Assembly (NCBI RefSeq): GCF_946479715.1
Contig: NZ_CAMLHF010000005.1
Location: forward strand, 1-60,464
Reading direction: 5' to 3'
DNA: 60,464 nucleotides
From: an uncultured Pedobacter sp.
GTDB taxonomy: Bacteria > Bacteroidota > Bacteroidia > Sphingobacteriales > Sphingobacteriaceae
Shown here: positions 42,264-51,145 of the stretch, in pieces
How the letters are laid out: each line of letters begins with the position of its first letter
Position numbering within the stretch: position 1 is the stretch's first letter
Notes under the pieces: generated by a model
What the model was told of the DNA's origin: nothing
The model's input: the letters and a program-made list of their open reading frames with translations, nothing else
The model's database searches: none
Program-made: the position numbers and the translations under genes

Positions 42264-44561
42264 ATGAGAAGTGTCCCTTTTATTTTCCGTTGCGGTTTGG
42301 GCAGTTTGTTGCTGTTTAGCCTTAGTTTATCTTTAAAAGCGCAAGATGTAGTACAATATGTACAGCCACTTGCTGGTACAGCCGCAAGCACAACCAGCGC
42401 AGCCCTAAAGCACGGTAGCGGAACCGAATTAAATGCCAATACCATTCCAGCTGTAGGCCTCCCTTTTGGGATGACTCAGTTCAGTCCGGAAACGCGTAAA
42501 TCAGAAACCAAATGTCTTCCCCCATATCTTTATAAAGACAGTGTATTTACTGGTATTAGAGCTACACACTGGCTTAGTGGCTCCTGTACACAGGATTATG
42601 GCAGCTTTACAATTATGCCTATAATGGGGAATTTAAAGACCAAACCAGAAGAATATGGTGCGGCATTTTCTCATGAACAGGAAATAACCAGTCCAAATTA
42701 TTATAAGGTCAGCTTACCTAAGTATCAATTGGACGTAGAGCTTACAGCGACACTTCGTTCATCGATGATGCAGTTTACAGCGCATCGTGCAGACAGCTTG
42801 TATTTATTGGTTATGCCCAACAGTGATCAGGGAAAAGGATTTGTAAAGATCGATAAAGAAAATGGAGTAGTGTGGGGCTATAACCCTGTTCATCGCATTT
42901 ACCAGGGATGGGGGGAACCAGCCGGATTTAACGGTTTCTTCTATCTGAAAGTGGAAAAGGCAATAACCAGTCATGGAACGTTTAGTTCTAAAGGTGTATT
43001 TGCTATAGATTCTATTAGTAAGCAAAAAGATATTGGTGGCTATCTGGGATTTAAAGTAAATAAAGGAGAGGTACTAAGGGTTCGGGTAGGCACTTCTTTT
43101 AGTAGCCTGGAAGGAGCACGGAAAAACCTGGAGCAAGAGATCACTGGCTGGGACTTTTTAGCCCTCACCGCAAAGAATAAGCACGTTTGGCAACAGGCGC
43201 TCACCCAGGTGAAGGTAGAGACATCGGTACTTAAAGACAAGCGCATATTTTATACTGCATTTTACCACAGTATGCAACACCCACGTTTATTTAATGATGT
43301 GGATGGTACCTATCCCATGTTTTCAGGTAACTATCAGTTAGAAAAATTATCAAAAGGCAATTATTATGATGATTTTTCCATGTGGGACATTTACCGCGCT
43401 CAATTACCTTTATTTGAGTTATTGAAGCCAGATTTGATCAATGATGCGGTTCAGTCTATGATCCTGAAAGGAAGTCAGGGAGGTTGGTTGCCTATTTTTC
43501 CATGCTGGAACAGTTATACTGCAGCAATGATTGGTGATCACGGAACAGCTTTTATTGCCTCTGCTTACACAAAGGGAATCCGTAATTACGATGTGAATGA
43601 GGCCTATCGATTGATGCGACAAAATGCGTTTGACAGTCCATCGCGACCAGACTACATAAACGGCAAAGGAAGACGAGCTTTGGATACTTATTTGAAATAT
43701 GGTTACATTCCAATGGAAGACAGTGTACCCGACGCTTTTCATAAAAAAGAACAGGTCAGCAGAACCTTGGAATACGCTTATGACGATTATGCTTTGGCTA
43801 TGGTAGCAAAAGGATTGAATAAAACAGCTGATTATACCGCATTGATGAACAGGAGTCAAAATTATCGCAATGTTTTTGATGCAAAGGTGAACATGGTGCG
43901 GGGCAGATATATCGATAAAAGCTGGTATGAGCCTTTTAAAGGAAATGCTAAAGAGCCTTACATTACAGAAGGTACGCCACAACAGTATACTTTTTATGTA
44001 CCACATGATGTGCAGGGACTGGCCGGATTGATGGGAGGCAGAACCAAGCTGGAGCAATCATTAGATACACTTTTTAATGGTGGAGAGTACTGGCATGGCA
44101 ACGAACCAGGACACCAGATCCCTTTTTTATATAATTACACCGGTTCCCCATGGAAAACACAGCTTAGGGTAAAAGAAATTCTGGCCAATGAATATAGTGA
44201 TGGTCCTGGTGGTTTGAGTGGTAATGATGATGCCGGACAAATGTCTGCATGGTATGTGTTTGCTGCTCTTGGGTTCTATCCGGTAGATCCCGTTTCGAAC
44301 AATTATTTACTTACCACTCCTTTATTTGACCGCATTACGATAAGTCTCCCTAATGAAAAAAAACTGACCATTGTAACACACAAGCAATCTAAAAACTCAG
44401 CTTATATTTCAGCCGTAAAGTGGGATAAGAAAGCTTATACCAAGAGCTACCTCAGTCATGAAAGATTGAAAAATGGAGGCCTTATTGAAGTTACTTTAAC
44501 AGATAAGCCTAATAAAAAGTGGGCTACAGGTTTGACTGATCAACCCTTGGTAAAGAAATAA
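42264..44561 (+). CDS. GH92-family alpha-mannosidase (exo-acting, 765 aa)
   Basis: The start at 42264 (MRSVPFIFRCG) gives a signal peptide ending LKAQ; the longer frame overlaps the GH28 gene end. GH92 hallmarks: N-terminal beta domain with PAVGLPFGMTQFSPET and FTGIRATHWLSGSC; alpha/alpha-barrel with DDFSMWDIYRAQLPLFELLKP and MIGDHGTAFIASAYTKGI; HGNEPGHQIPFLYN with the expected acid Glu614; and LSGNDDAGQMSAWYVF with Asp655/Asp656 as base and metal-contact region. GH92 enzymes are calcium-dependent inverting exo-alpha-mannosidases; this one presumably trims mannose from the PUL's glycan. A typical size of 750 aa. Confidence 0.93.
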   Translation: MRSVPFIFRCGLGSLLLFSLSLSLKAQDVVQYVQPLAGTAASTTSAALKHGSGTELNANTIPAVGLPFGMTQFSPETRKSETKCLPPYLYKDSVFTGIRATHWLSGSCTQDYGSFTIMPIMGNLKTKPEEYGAAFSHEQEITSPNYYKVSLPKYQLDVELTATLRSSMMQFTAHRADSLYLLVMPNSDQGKGFVKIDKENGVVWGYNPVHRIYQGWGEPAGFNGFFYLKVEKAITSHGTFSSKGVFAIDSISKQKDIGGYLGFKVNKGEVLRVRVGTSFSSLEGARKNLEQEITGWDFLALTAKNKHVWQQALTQVKVETSVLKDKRIFYTAFYHSMQHPRLFNDVDGTYPMFSGNYQLEKLSKGNYYDDFSMWDIYRAQLPLFELLKPDLINDAVQSMILKGSQGGWLPIFPCWNSYTAAMIGDHGTAFIASAYTKGIRNYDVNEAYRLMRQNAFDSPSRPDYINGKGRRALDTYLKYGYIPMEDSVPDAFHKKEQVSRTLEYAYDDYALAMVAKGLNKTADYTALMNRSQNYRNVFDAKVNMVRGRYIDKSWYEPFKGNAKEPYITEGTPQQYTFYVPHDVQGLAGLMGGRTKLEQSLDTLFNGGEYWHGNEPGHQIPFLYNYTGSPWKTQLRVKEILANEYSDGPGGLSGNDDAGQMSAWYVFAALGFYPVDPVSNNYLLTTPLFDRITISLPNEKKLTIVTHKQSKNSAYISAVKWDKKAYTKSYLSHERLKNGGLIEVTLTDKPNKKWATGLTDQPLVKK

Positions 44562-44616
44562 ATAATTGCATGATTTCGGCAACGATTGCATAAATTTTTA
44601 TTGCTTACATTAGGTA

Positions 44617-44662
44617 AAAGGGCATTAAACTTCTTAATATCGTATTGAAATACGCCCTTTTA
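44617..44662. terminator. Terminator-like stem-loop between GH92 and dehydrogenase genes
   Basis: AAAAGGGC (44617-44624) pairs with GCCCTTTT (44655-44662); the 30-nt loop contains a second small stem GTATT/AATAC. Moderate strength because of the long loop. Nearby, ATTGCAT occurs twice as a direct repeat (44566-44591). Confidence 0.45.
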
Positions 44663-44676
44663 ACCAAGTACACTCA

Positions 44677-45870
44677 ATGAAAATAACATTAAAGAAGATC
44701 TTTTTGCCAATTATTTTTGTTTTAGTAACCTCTGTCGCTTCATTTGGGCAGAAAGTTGTTAAAACTGATCATGTCAAATTAAAACTAATTACAGACGGGC
44801 TTTCACATCCAACAGCAATGGCTGTTACTAAAAAAGAACCGAATTTGCTTTTTGTTTGTGAACAGGAGGGGCGTATACGTATTATAGAGAATGGAAAGCT
44901 AATTCAAACCCCTTTTCTTGACATCTCAAAGGAAGTAATAAAAAATGAAGGCTACGACGAACGTGGATTACTTGGTCTGGCATTTCATCCTAACTATGCC
45001 ACCAATGGTAAATTCTATATATACTGCAGTGCTCCTTCAGAAAAAGGCAAAGGAACAGATCACCAGTCTGAGATAAGAGAATATACGGTATCTAAAGCCA
45101 ACAGAAGGATTGCCGATAAGACAAAAATGCGTAAAGTACTGGTTGTTGATCAGCCAGAATCCAATCATAATGGTGGGTGTTTGCAGTTTGGGGCAGATGG
45201 ATTTCTTTATATCTCTCTTGGTGACGGCGGTGGCCAGAATGATATGCATGGTGAATATGGGAATGCACAGAATTTAACCAACCTGCTTGGGAAAATTAGC
45301 CGGATTGATGTAAATAAGATCCCATACGGGATTCCTGCCGATAATCCATTTGTAAATACTGCTAATGTACGCCCTGAAATTTATGCTTATGGATTTAGAA
45401 ACCCATGGCGTTTCAGCTTTGATCGTAAAACCAATGAGCTTTTTGCTGGTGAGGTAGGTCAGGATAAATATGAGGAAGTAGATCTGGTTAAAAAAGGGGG
45501 CAACTACGGGTGGCGTGCTTTTGAAGGTGTTCATTCCTACAGACCAGCAGATCCGCAGCCTAAACAACATATTTTGCCAATTGCTGAATATCCTCATACT
45601 GAAGGCATAAGTATTACAGGTGGATATGTTTACCGTGGTAAGGCAATTCCATCTTTAAATGGTAAATATATTTTTGGCGATTTCATGGGGCCGGTCTGGA
45701 ACCTTTCCAAAGGTTCAAACAACAAATGGGTAAGAACAAAAATGTCAATTTCCAGAGATCCCGGATACTGGCATATCTACAGTTTTGGCGAAGACCTTAA
45801 AGGTGATATATATATGCTTACCGTTTTACTGGAAAGCGAAAAGGGTGTATTGTATAAAATGGTTCCATAA
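44677..45870 (+). CDS. PQQ-dependent sugar dehydrogenase family, soluble six-bladed propeller (397 aa)
   Basis: Signal peptide (1-24, ending FGQ). The GSDH beta-propeller begins HPTAMAVTKKEPNLLFVCEQEGRIRII. Family blocks: DERGLLGLAFHPNY, SNHNGGCLQFGADGFLYISLGDGGG, YGFRNPWRFSFD, GGNYGWRAFEG and ITGGYVYRGKAIP...FGDFMGPVW. Homologues are calcium/PQQ-dependent soluble aldose dehydrogenases or related Hip-like propellers. A GGGQND loop and the His after SN fit PQQ/Ca binding. It might oxidise an aldose released by the PUL; no PQQ synthesis genes are in the window, so activity with PQQ is uncertain. Confidence 0.88.
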   Translation: MKITLKKIFLPIIFVLVTSVASFGQKVVKTDHVKLKLITDGLSHPTAMAVTKKEPNLLFVCEQEGRIRIIENGKLIQTPFLDISKEVIKNEGYDERGLLGLAFHPNYATNGKFYIYCSAPSEKGKGTDHQSEIREYTVSKANRRIADKTKMRKVLVVDQPESNHNGGCLQFGADGFLYISLGDGGGQNDMHGEYGNAQNLTNLLGKISRIDVNKIPYGIPADNPFVNTANVRPEIYAYGFRNPWRFSFDRKTNELFAGEVGQDKYEEVDLVKKGGNYGWRAFEGVHSYRPADPQPKQHILPIAEYPHTEGISITGGYVYRGKAIPSLNGKYIFGDFMGPVWNLSKGSNNKWVRTKMSISRDPGYWHIYSFGEDLKGDIYMLTVLLESEKGVLYKMVP

Positions 45871-45888
45871 TCTTTTAATTTGACAATC

Positions 45889-48648
45889 ATGAAACGAATA
45901 ATTTTCTTTGCCTTGTGCTTTGTTGGCTTATTCTCTGTTGGAGCTTTTGCACAGCAAACCAAGCTTGTTTATTTATCAGGAACTGATAAAGACCATACTG
46001 TTAAATGGGAATTCTTTTGTACCAAAGGAATGAATAGCGGTAAATGGACTGAAATACCTGTTCCATCTCAATGGGAGCTACAGGGATTTGGTGGTTATAA
46101 TTATGGCCATGACAAGAAAAAATCGGATGAGCAGGGGCTGTACCGCTATCATTTTAAGGCAGACAAATCCTGGGCAGATAAAGAGATTCAGCTGGTTTTT
46201 GAAGGAGTGATGACTGATGCTGAAGTTAAAATTAACGGTCAACTGGCCGGAGCCATACACCAGGGTAGTTTTTACCGTTTTAATTACCATGTAAATAACC
46301 TGCTAAAATTTGATGCTGATAATGTGCTGGAAGTAACCGTAAGTAAACAAAGTGCTGATCCTACAGTAAATGATGCGGAAAGAGAAGGCGATTTCTGGGT
46401 ATTTGGAGGTATTTTTCGCCCTGTTTACCTTAAGGTAATGCCTAAATCATTTATTAACCGTGTTGCAATTGATGCAAAAGCTGATGGAAATTTTGGAATA
46501 GACGTTTTTACTGGCAATATAAAGTCAGGCGATAAAGTATCAGTACAATTGAAAACATTAAAAGGAGCTTCATTCGGAACTCCCTTAACATATAGCATAT
46601 CTAATCCTGCTGACTCTGTAAGGCTTACCGGTAAGTTTAGCAATCCTAGCCTCTGGAACCCTGAATTCCCAAATCTTTATACTGCTGATGTGAGCATAGT
46701 AAGAAATGGGGCCACTGTTCATGTACTAAATCAACGCTTTGGATTCAGAACAGTAGAGGTGAGGAAGTCGGACGGTATTTATGTAAACGGAACTAAGATT
46801 TTAATAAAAGGGGTAGATCGTCACAGTTTCTGGCCGGAAAGTGGCAGAACACTAAGTAGAAAGATTCATCTTCAAGACATTATGCTTATGAAAGATATGA
46901 ATATGAACGGTGTTCGTATGTCCCATTATCCGCCTGATGCCGAATTCTTAGACCTTTGCGATTCTATAGGGTTATTTGTAATTGATGAACTAACCGGTTG
47001 GCAACAACATTATGGTACTCCGGTTGGGCGAAAGCTGGTTAAAGAATTGATTGTTCGTGATGTGAACCACCCAAGTGTTGTATTTTGGGCCAATGGAAAT
47101 GAAGGAGGATTTAATTTCGATTTGGATAACGACTATGCATTTTATGATCCGCAAAAACGGGTAGTGATTCATCCCTGGAGTAATTTTAACAACATAGATA
47201 CTAAACACTATCCTGAGTACAGTTACATCGAAAATGCCGCTAAAAAACAAGATATTCTGCTTCATACTGAAATGATCCATGGTCTTTATGACGGAGGGCA
47301 TGGAGCAAGTCTGGACGACAACTGGAAGCTCATTCGTCAAAATCCGAGGCATGCAGGAGGCTTTTTGTGGGCACTAACCGACGAAGGTGTAGTCAGAAAA
47401 GATAAAAAAGACAGTCTGGATACCGATGGAAACCATGGGGCGGATGGTATTGTTGGTCCTCACCGCGAAAAAGAAGGGAGTTTCTATACCATCAAAGAGG
47501 TCTGGAGTCCGGTACAGCCAAAAAAACCGGATTTCACTTCGCAAAACATAGCTATTGAGCTAGAAAATAATTACTTGTATACCAATCTTTCTGATTGTAA
47601 GTTTAGCTGGCAATTGATTAAATATCCTTTGGCAACAGATAAAAAAAGTGGATTTACCCAAATTTCTTCGGGCAAATTATCAGTCGCATTGGCGCCAGTT
47701 AAAACAGATAGTTTTAAACTAAACCTTTCTTCTAATTGGAAAGATGCAGATGCATTGCGGTTTACCGCTACAAACAGTCAGGGACGAGAAATTTATACCT
47801 GGATCTGGCCTATTAAAACTACTGCTCAAATTGCACACAAGAATTTGATTTCTATAGTTAAACAAAAAAGTAAAATTACCGAATCAGAAAAAGACAATGC
47901 ATATGTCGTGGTACAAAATGGTGTAACTTATACTTTTGATACGAAGACGGGTTATTTAAAAACTGTCGAAAATAGTAAAGGAGCAGTTTCCCTTAGTAAT
48001 GGTCCTATATTGGCAGGTGTAAATCAGACACTTCAGAGCTTTAAACATACAAAAACGGCAGATGGTGGAATCATAGTAGAAAGTTCTTATGTCGGCGAAT
48101 CAACGCTGAATGCCAAATGGTTATTTGCTGCAGGAAAGCCTGTAAGTCTGGAGTACGATTATACACAAACAGGAACCGCAAATTTTTATGGGATTACTTT
48201 TAACATCGATGAATCTAAAATAAAAGGGATGCGATGGTTGGGTGATGGACCTTACAGAACCTGGAAAAACAGATTAAAAGGAGTGAGTACAAGCGTTTGG
48301 GAAAAGAGTTACAATAATACCATAACCGGTGAGAATTTTATTTACCCGGAATTTAAGGGCTATCATGCTAATCTGTATTGGGCAGAAATACAAGCAGGGA
48401 ATTCTTCATTTAAGGTATATACAGATAAATCAGATTTGTTTTTGCAGATGTTGAAACCGGACAAGCAACGTACTTCGTTTATACCACATGTAAACCCTCC
48501 GTTTCCAGAAGGAAACCTTGGATTTTTAAATGCAATAGCTCCTATTGGGAATAAATTCAAACAGGCAGATTCAATGGGACCTCAAAGTCAAAAAAACATA
48601 GCGGTGGGTTCAAAGGTATCAGGAAAGCTTTGGTTCGACTTCAATTAG
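45889..48648 (+). CDS. GH2-family glycosidase, beta-galactosidase-like (919 aa)
   Basis: The start at 45889 begins a signal peptide (MKRIIFFALCFVG...GAFAQ). Order: N-terminal jelly-roll sugar-binding domain (about 25-190; SQWELQGFGGYNYG, VTVSKQSADPT, DFWVFGGIFRPVYL), immunoglobulin-like domain (to about 285), then TIM barrel with IKGVDRHSFWP, MNMNGVRMSHYPPDAEFLDLCDSIGLFVIDE, HPSVVFWANGNEGG with acid/base Glu405 and ILLHTEM with candidate nucleophile Glu461; C-terminal beta domains follow. Its closest resemblance is to beta-galactosidases, but GH2 also holds mannosidases and glucuronidases. It is transcribed 18 nt after the dehydrogenase gene. Confidence 0.92.
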   Translation: MKRIIFFALCFVGLFSVGAFAQQTKLVYLSGTDKDHTVKWEFFCTKGMNSGKWTEIPVPSQWELQGFGGYNYGHDKKKSDEQGLYRYHFKADKSWADKEIQLVFEGVMTDAEVKINGQLAGAIHQGSFYRFNYHVNNLLKFDADNVLEVTVSKQSADPTVNDAEREGDFWVFGGIFRPVYLKVMPKSFINRVAIDAKADGNFGIDVFTGNIKSGDKVSVQLKTLKGASFGTPLTYSISNPADSVRLTGKFSNPSLWNPEFPNLYTADVSIVRNGATVHVLNQRFGFRTVEVRKSDGIYVNGTKILIKGVDRHSFWPESGRTLSRKIHLQDIMLMKDMNMNGVRMSHYPPDAEFLDLCDSIGLFVIDELTGWQQHYGTPVGRKLVKELIVRDVNHPSVVFWANGNEGGFNFDLDNDYAFYDPQKRVVIHPWSNFNNIDTKHYPEYSYIENAAKKQDILLHTEMIHGLYDGGHGASLDDNWKLIRQNPRHAGGFLWALTDEGVVRKDKKDSLDTDGNHGADGIVGPHREKEGSFYTIKEVWSPVQPKKPDFTSQNIAIELENNYLYTNLSDCKFSWQLIKYPLATDKKSGFTQISSGKLSVALAPVKTDSFKLNLSSNWKDADALRFTATNSQGREIYTWIWPIKTTAQIAHKNLISIVKQKSKITESEKDNAYVVVQNGVTYTFDTKTGYLKTVENSKGAVSLSNGPILAGVNQTLQSFKHTKTADGGIIVESSYVGESTLNAKWLFAAGKPVSLEYDYTQTGTANFYGITFNIDESKIKGMRWLGDGPYRTWKNRLKGVSTSVWEKSYNNTITGENFIYPEFKGYHANLYWAEIQAGNSSFKVYTDKSDLFLQMLKPDKQRTSFIPHVNPPFPEGNLGFLNAIAPIGNKFKQADSMGPQSQKNIAVGSKVSGKLWFDFN

Positions 48649-48709
48649 GTCGTTTAGGTAAGTGTAGGAGTTTTTTAGTACATTCATCATGTTTTAGCTT
48701 ACGTGCTTT

Positions 48710-49732
48710 ATGTATAAACCTATAACTTTAAAAGATATCGCAATAGCACTGGACCTTTCACCTTCAACGGTTTCAAGGGCGCTAAGGGATACCTACGACA
48801 TTAGTAAAAAGACCAAAAAACTGGTAAATGACTATGCTACGCTTGTAAATTATCAATCCAACCCAATGGCCGCTGGACTAAGGAGTAAAAAAAGTAAATC
48901 TATTGGCATAGTTGTTCCTGATTTAGCAAATAGTTTCTTTTCACAGGCAATATCAGGAATTGAATCAATAGCTGAAAAGGAAGGTTATCATACCATAATC
49001 TCGCAAACAAAAGATTCATATCATAAGGAAATCGAAGTGATTAACCATATGGCTAACCGCTATGTTGATGGCCTGATCATCACCATGTCTTCAGAAACAA
49101 CTGAATATACACATCTACAGCAAATGCATAAAAGCGGTTTGCCTATTGTTTTCTTCGACAGAATTGTAGATGAAATAAATACTTATAAAGTAGTCTGCAA
49201 TAATTTTGAAAGCTGCTATAAGGCCACCACGCAATTAATAGAAAATGGTAAAAGAAATATCGCTTTTTTAGCTAATGCCCCACAATTATCAATTACAAAA
49301 GAGCGGATAGGGGGATATAAAGCAGCAATGACAGATCAGCTTATTTCATGCGGCGATGAGATGACTAAGTTTTGCCCTTCAGGAGGCAGCGACTATGAAG
49401 AAGTTGAATTGGCAATAAAACAATTGATGGCATTAGACGAACGCCCCGATGCAATATTTGTGGCGGGAGACAGGCTAAGCATGGCTTGCCTAAGAGCTGT
49501 GAAAAATTTAGGGATTAAAAGCGATGAACTGTCAATCATAGGTTTTTCGAATGTAGATATTATTGATTTGCTTCAAACCCCAATTTCTCATATCAGACAA
49601 CGAGCTTTTGAAATGGGGCAAATATCTATGACCATGCTTTTAAAAATAATTGAGGCTAAATATCCCATCAATGACTTTGATACCAAAGTCATTGATGCTG
49701 ATATATTTTGGATGGAACATCTAAGCGTATGA
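48710..49732 (+). CDS. LacI-family transcriptional regulator (340 aa)
   Basis: The N-terminal HTH with hinge (ITLKDIAIALDLSPSTVSRALRDTYDISKKTKKLV, then NPMAAGLRSKKS) is followed by a periplasmic-binding-protein-like sugar-sensing core (about 63-335): IGIVVPDLANSFFSQAISGIE, GLPIVFFDRIVDEINTYKVVCNN, RPDAIFVAGDRLSMACLRAVKNLGI, LSIIGFSNVDIIDLLQTPISHIRQRAFEMG. It likely senses a monosaccharide from the PUL and represses or activates nearby genes. Its stop overlaps the ATG of the next gene (ATGA), so the two are translationally coupled. A second LacI regulator lies at 57755. Confidence 0.95.
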   Translation: MYKPITLKDIAIALDLSPSTVSRALRDTYDISKKTKKLVNDYATLVNYQSNPMAAGLRSKKSKSIGIVVPDLANSFFSQAISGIESIAEKEGYHTIISQTKDSYHKEIEVINHMANRYVDGLIITMSSETTEYTHLQQMHKSGLPIVFFDRIVDEINTYKVVCNNFESCYKATTQLIENGKRNIAFLANAPQLSITKERIGGYKAAMTDQLISCGDEMTKFCPSGGSDYEEVELAIKQLMALDERPDAIFVAGDRLSMACLRAVKNLGIKSDELSIIGFSNVDIIDLLQTPISHIRQRAFEMGQISMTMLLKIIEAKYPINDFDTKVIDADIFWMEHLSV

Positions 49733-50727
49733 AAAACAAACTTCAGTTAAAGTTCATGCTGATATTGGCATTGATGATTGGCATTGGTAAACAGACGATG
49801 GCTCAAACCGGCATCAGTCATATTTTAGCGCCAAAAGTTTTACCAGGAAAAGGACTTAAGCAATTCGATTTTTTTTATGCCGGTGAAGCCAAATCCCGCA
49901 ATATGTATATTGTGCGTGGTGGTAAAATAACATGGTCTTATATAGATACACTGGGAAGAGGGGAAATTAGTGATGCAATATTAATGAAAAATGGAAATGT
50001 ATTGTTTGCCCACCAATATGGCATTACTTTAATTAACTCCAATAAAAAAGTGCTTTGGAAGTATGATACACCAGAAGGATTTGAAACGCATACAGCTCAG
50101 CTCATTGGCAAAACACATGTTGTATTTGTTCAAAATGGTAATCCGGCTAAAGTTTTAGTCATGAATATCAACAGTAATAAGATTGAAAAAGAGTTTAAGC
50201 TACCTTTTAAAAGTGGTACTCACGGTCAAATCAGACATGCCAGATTAACAAAAGAAGGAACTATACTAGTTGCTCATATGGACTTGGGCAAGGTTTGTGA
50301 GTATAACATCAATGGCAAGGAACTTTTATCACTTGATGTTCCCAGTGTTTGGTCGGCCGTACAATTAAAAAACGGCAATATATTGGTCACCAGTAATAAT
50401 CGATTTGTTCGGGAAATCACACGCAGCGGCACGATCGTTTGGGAGTACATTTTAGATGAAATACCCGATTATAAGGTTTCATCACCACAACTTGCAACAC
50501 GTTTACCTAATGGCAATACACTTATAAATAACTGGTTTAACCAATGGGATAGTAAACTAGACCCTGAAAATGCACCGGTTCAGGCTATCGAAGTTACACC
50601 AGCTAAAAAAATTGTGTGGGCACTCCGCTCATGGGCAGCACCGGTAAATTTGGGTCCATCAACTACCATCCAGTTACTTAACGATATCGGTTCACTAGAA
50701 AAGTTTCATTTTGGTGAAATAAGATAA
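49729..50727 (+). CDS. Secreted beta-propeller protein, PQQ-enzyme-repeat-like (332 aa)
   Basis: The start at 49729 is fixed by the 4-bp ATGA overlap with the LacI gene and a signal peptide (about 1-26, TMAQ). The body has repeated blade-like strands: KITWSYIDTLGRGEISDAILMKNGNVLFAHQYGITLI, KKVLWKYDTPEG, NGNILVTSNNRFVREITRSGTIVWEYI, LPNGNTLINNW, KKIVWALRSW. Motifs of the type V-x-W-x-Y and G-N-x-L recur, as in PQQ-repeat/arylsulfotransferase-like propellers. No catalytic residues can be named. It ends the block before a strong terminator (50737). Role in the PUL unknown, perhaps glycan binding or lactonase-like activity. Confidence 0.8.
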   Translation: MKNKLQLKFMLILALMIGIGKQTMAQTGISHILAPKVLPGKGLKQFDFFYAGEAKSRNMYIVRGGKITWSYIDTLGRGEISDAILMKNGNVLFAHQYGITLINSNKKVLWKYDTPEGFETHTAQLIGKTHVVFVQNGNPAKVLVMNINSNKIEKEFKLPFKSGTHGQIRHARLTKEGTILVAHMDLGKVCEYNINGKELLSLDVPSVWSAVQLKNGNILVTSNNRFVREITRSGTIVWEYILDEIPDYKVSSPQLATRLPNGNTLINNWFNQWDSKLDPENAPVQAIEVTPAKKIVWALRSWAAPVNLGPSTTIQLLNDIGSLEKFHFGEIR

Positions 50728-50736
50728 AGATGTTTT

Positions 50737-50778
50737 AAAAAAAAAAGCCCTCATTCGCATGATTGGGGGCTTTTTTTT
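50737..50778 (+). terminator. Rho-independent terminator after the propeller gene
   Basis: GCCCTC / GGGGGC with A-tract before and eight Ts after; loop 12 nt. It splits the PUL between the first enzyme block and the symporter/lyase block. Confidence 0.85.
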
Positions 50779-50852
50779 CGTGTAAAATTATTTTCATTGA
50801 ATTTAATTGCCATTCTAAGAGTATAGGATTGGATTCTTTGTGTCTTAATTGT

Positions 50853-51044
50853 ATGGAGGAAAAGAAACCAAAAAAAGATGATTGTGAGGAAGAGGGGCCT
50901 TTATCCTTTAGAGTTGAAAAAGTTTCTCCACAAAAAATAAAGGAACACTGGCAAAAAATAGCGAACAGAATTAATGGAATACCCGATACCACTCCCGATG
51001 CTGGTATTCTGGAGAACAAAGATAATGACGATAGCTTAGTTTAG
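50853..51044 (+). CDS. Small acidic/charged protein of unknown function (63 aa)
   Basis: ATG at 50853, with an A-rich start. The longer in-frame ORF from 50763 begins inside the terminator, so it is not used. Highly charged protein: MEEKKPKKDDCEEEGPLSFR, then VEKVSPQKIKEHWQKIANRI and a Pro/Asp/Glu-rich end. No signal peptide or membrane helix. Family not recognised. Neighbours are the terminator and the MFS carrier. Coding status is moderate: composition is protein-like and the size is that of many conserved Bacteroidota small proteins. Confidence 0.5.
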   Translation: MEEKKPKKDDCEEEGPLSFRVEKVSPQKIKEHWQKIANRINGIPDTTPDAGILENKDNDDSLV

Positions 51045-51072
51045 TTTGGTTACCCCGGGTTAAGATAGTGGT

Positions 51073-51082
51073 ATGTTAACAT
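51073..51082. promoter_or_regulatory. Palindrome ATGTTAACAT upstream of the symporter gene, candidate LacI-type operator
   Basis: A perfect 10-bp dyad 63 nt before the symporter start, in the only promoter-sized gap of the second enzyme block. Two LacI regulators are encoded on either side of this block. No matching second copy was found upstream of the regulators. Confidence 0.3.
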
Positions 51083-51145
51083 GCGCTGTCTTTCTCGGGT
51101 TCCTTACGGCAAATAATAAGAATAAATAATAAACACCGATCAAAA

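Noticed and set aside
43419..44057. 212-codon antisense ORF inside the GH92 gene
   Set aside because: Complete overlap with a well-supported GH92 gene on the other strand, no recognisable domain, composition of a codon shadow.
50763..50852. Upstream part of the 93-codon frame before the small acidic protein
   Set aside because: It begins inside the terminator hairpin, so it is not expected to be transcribed and translated.
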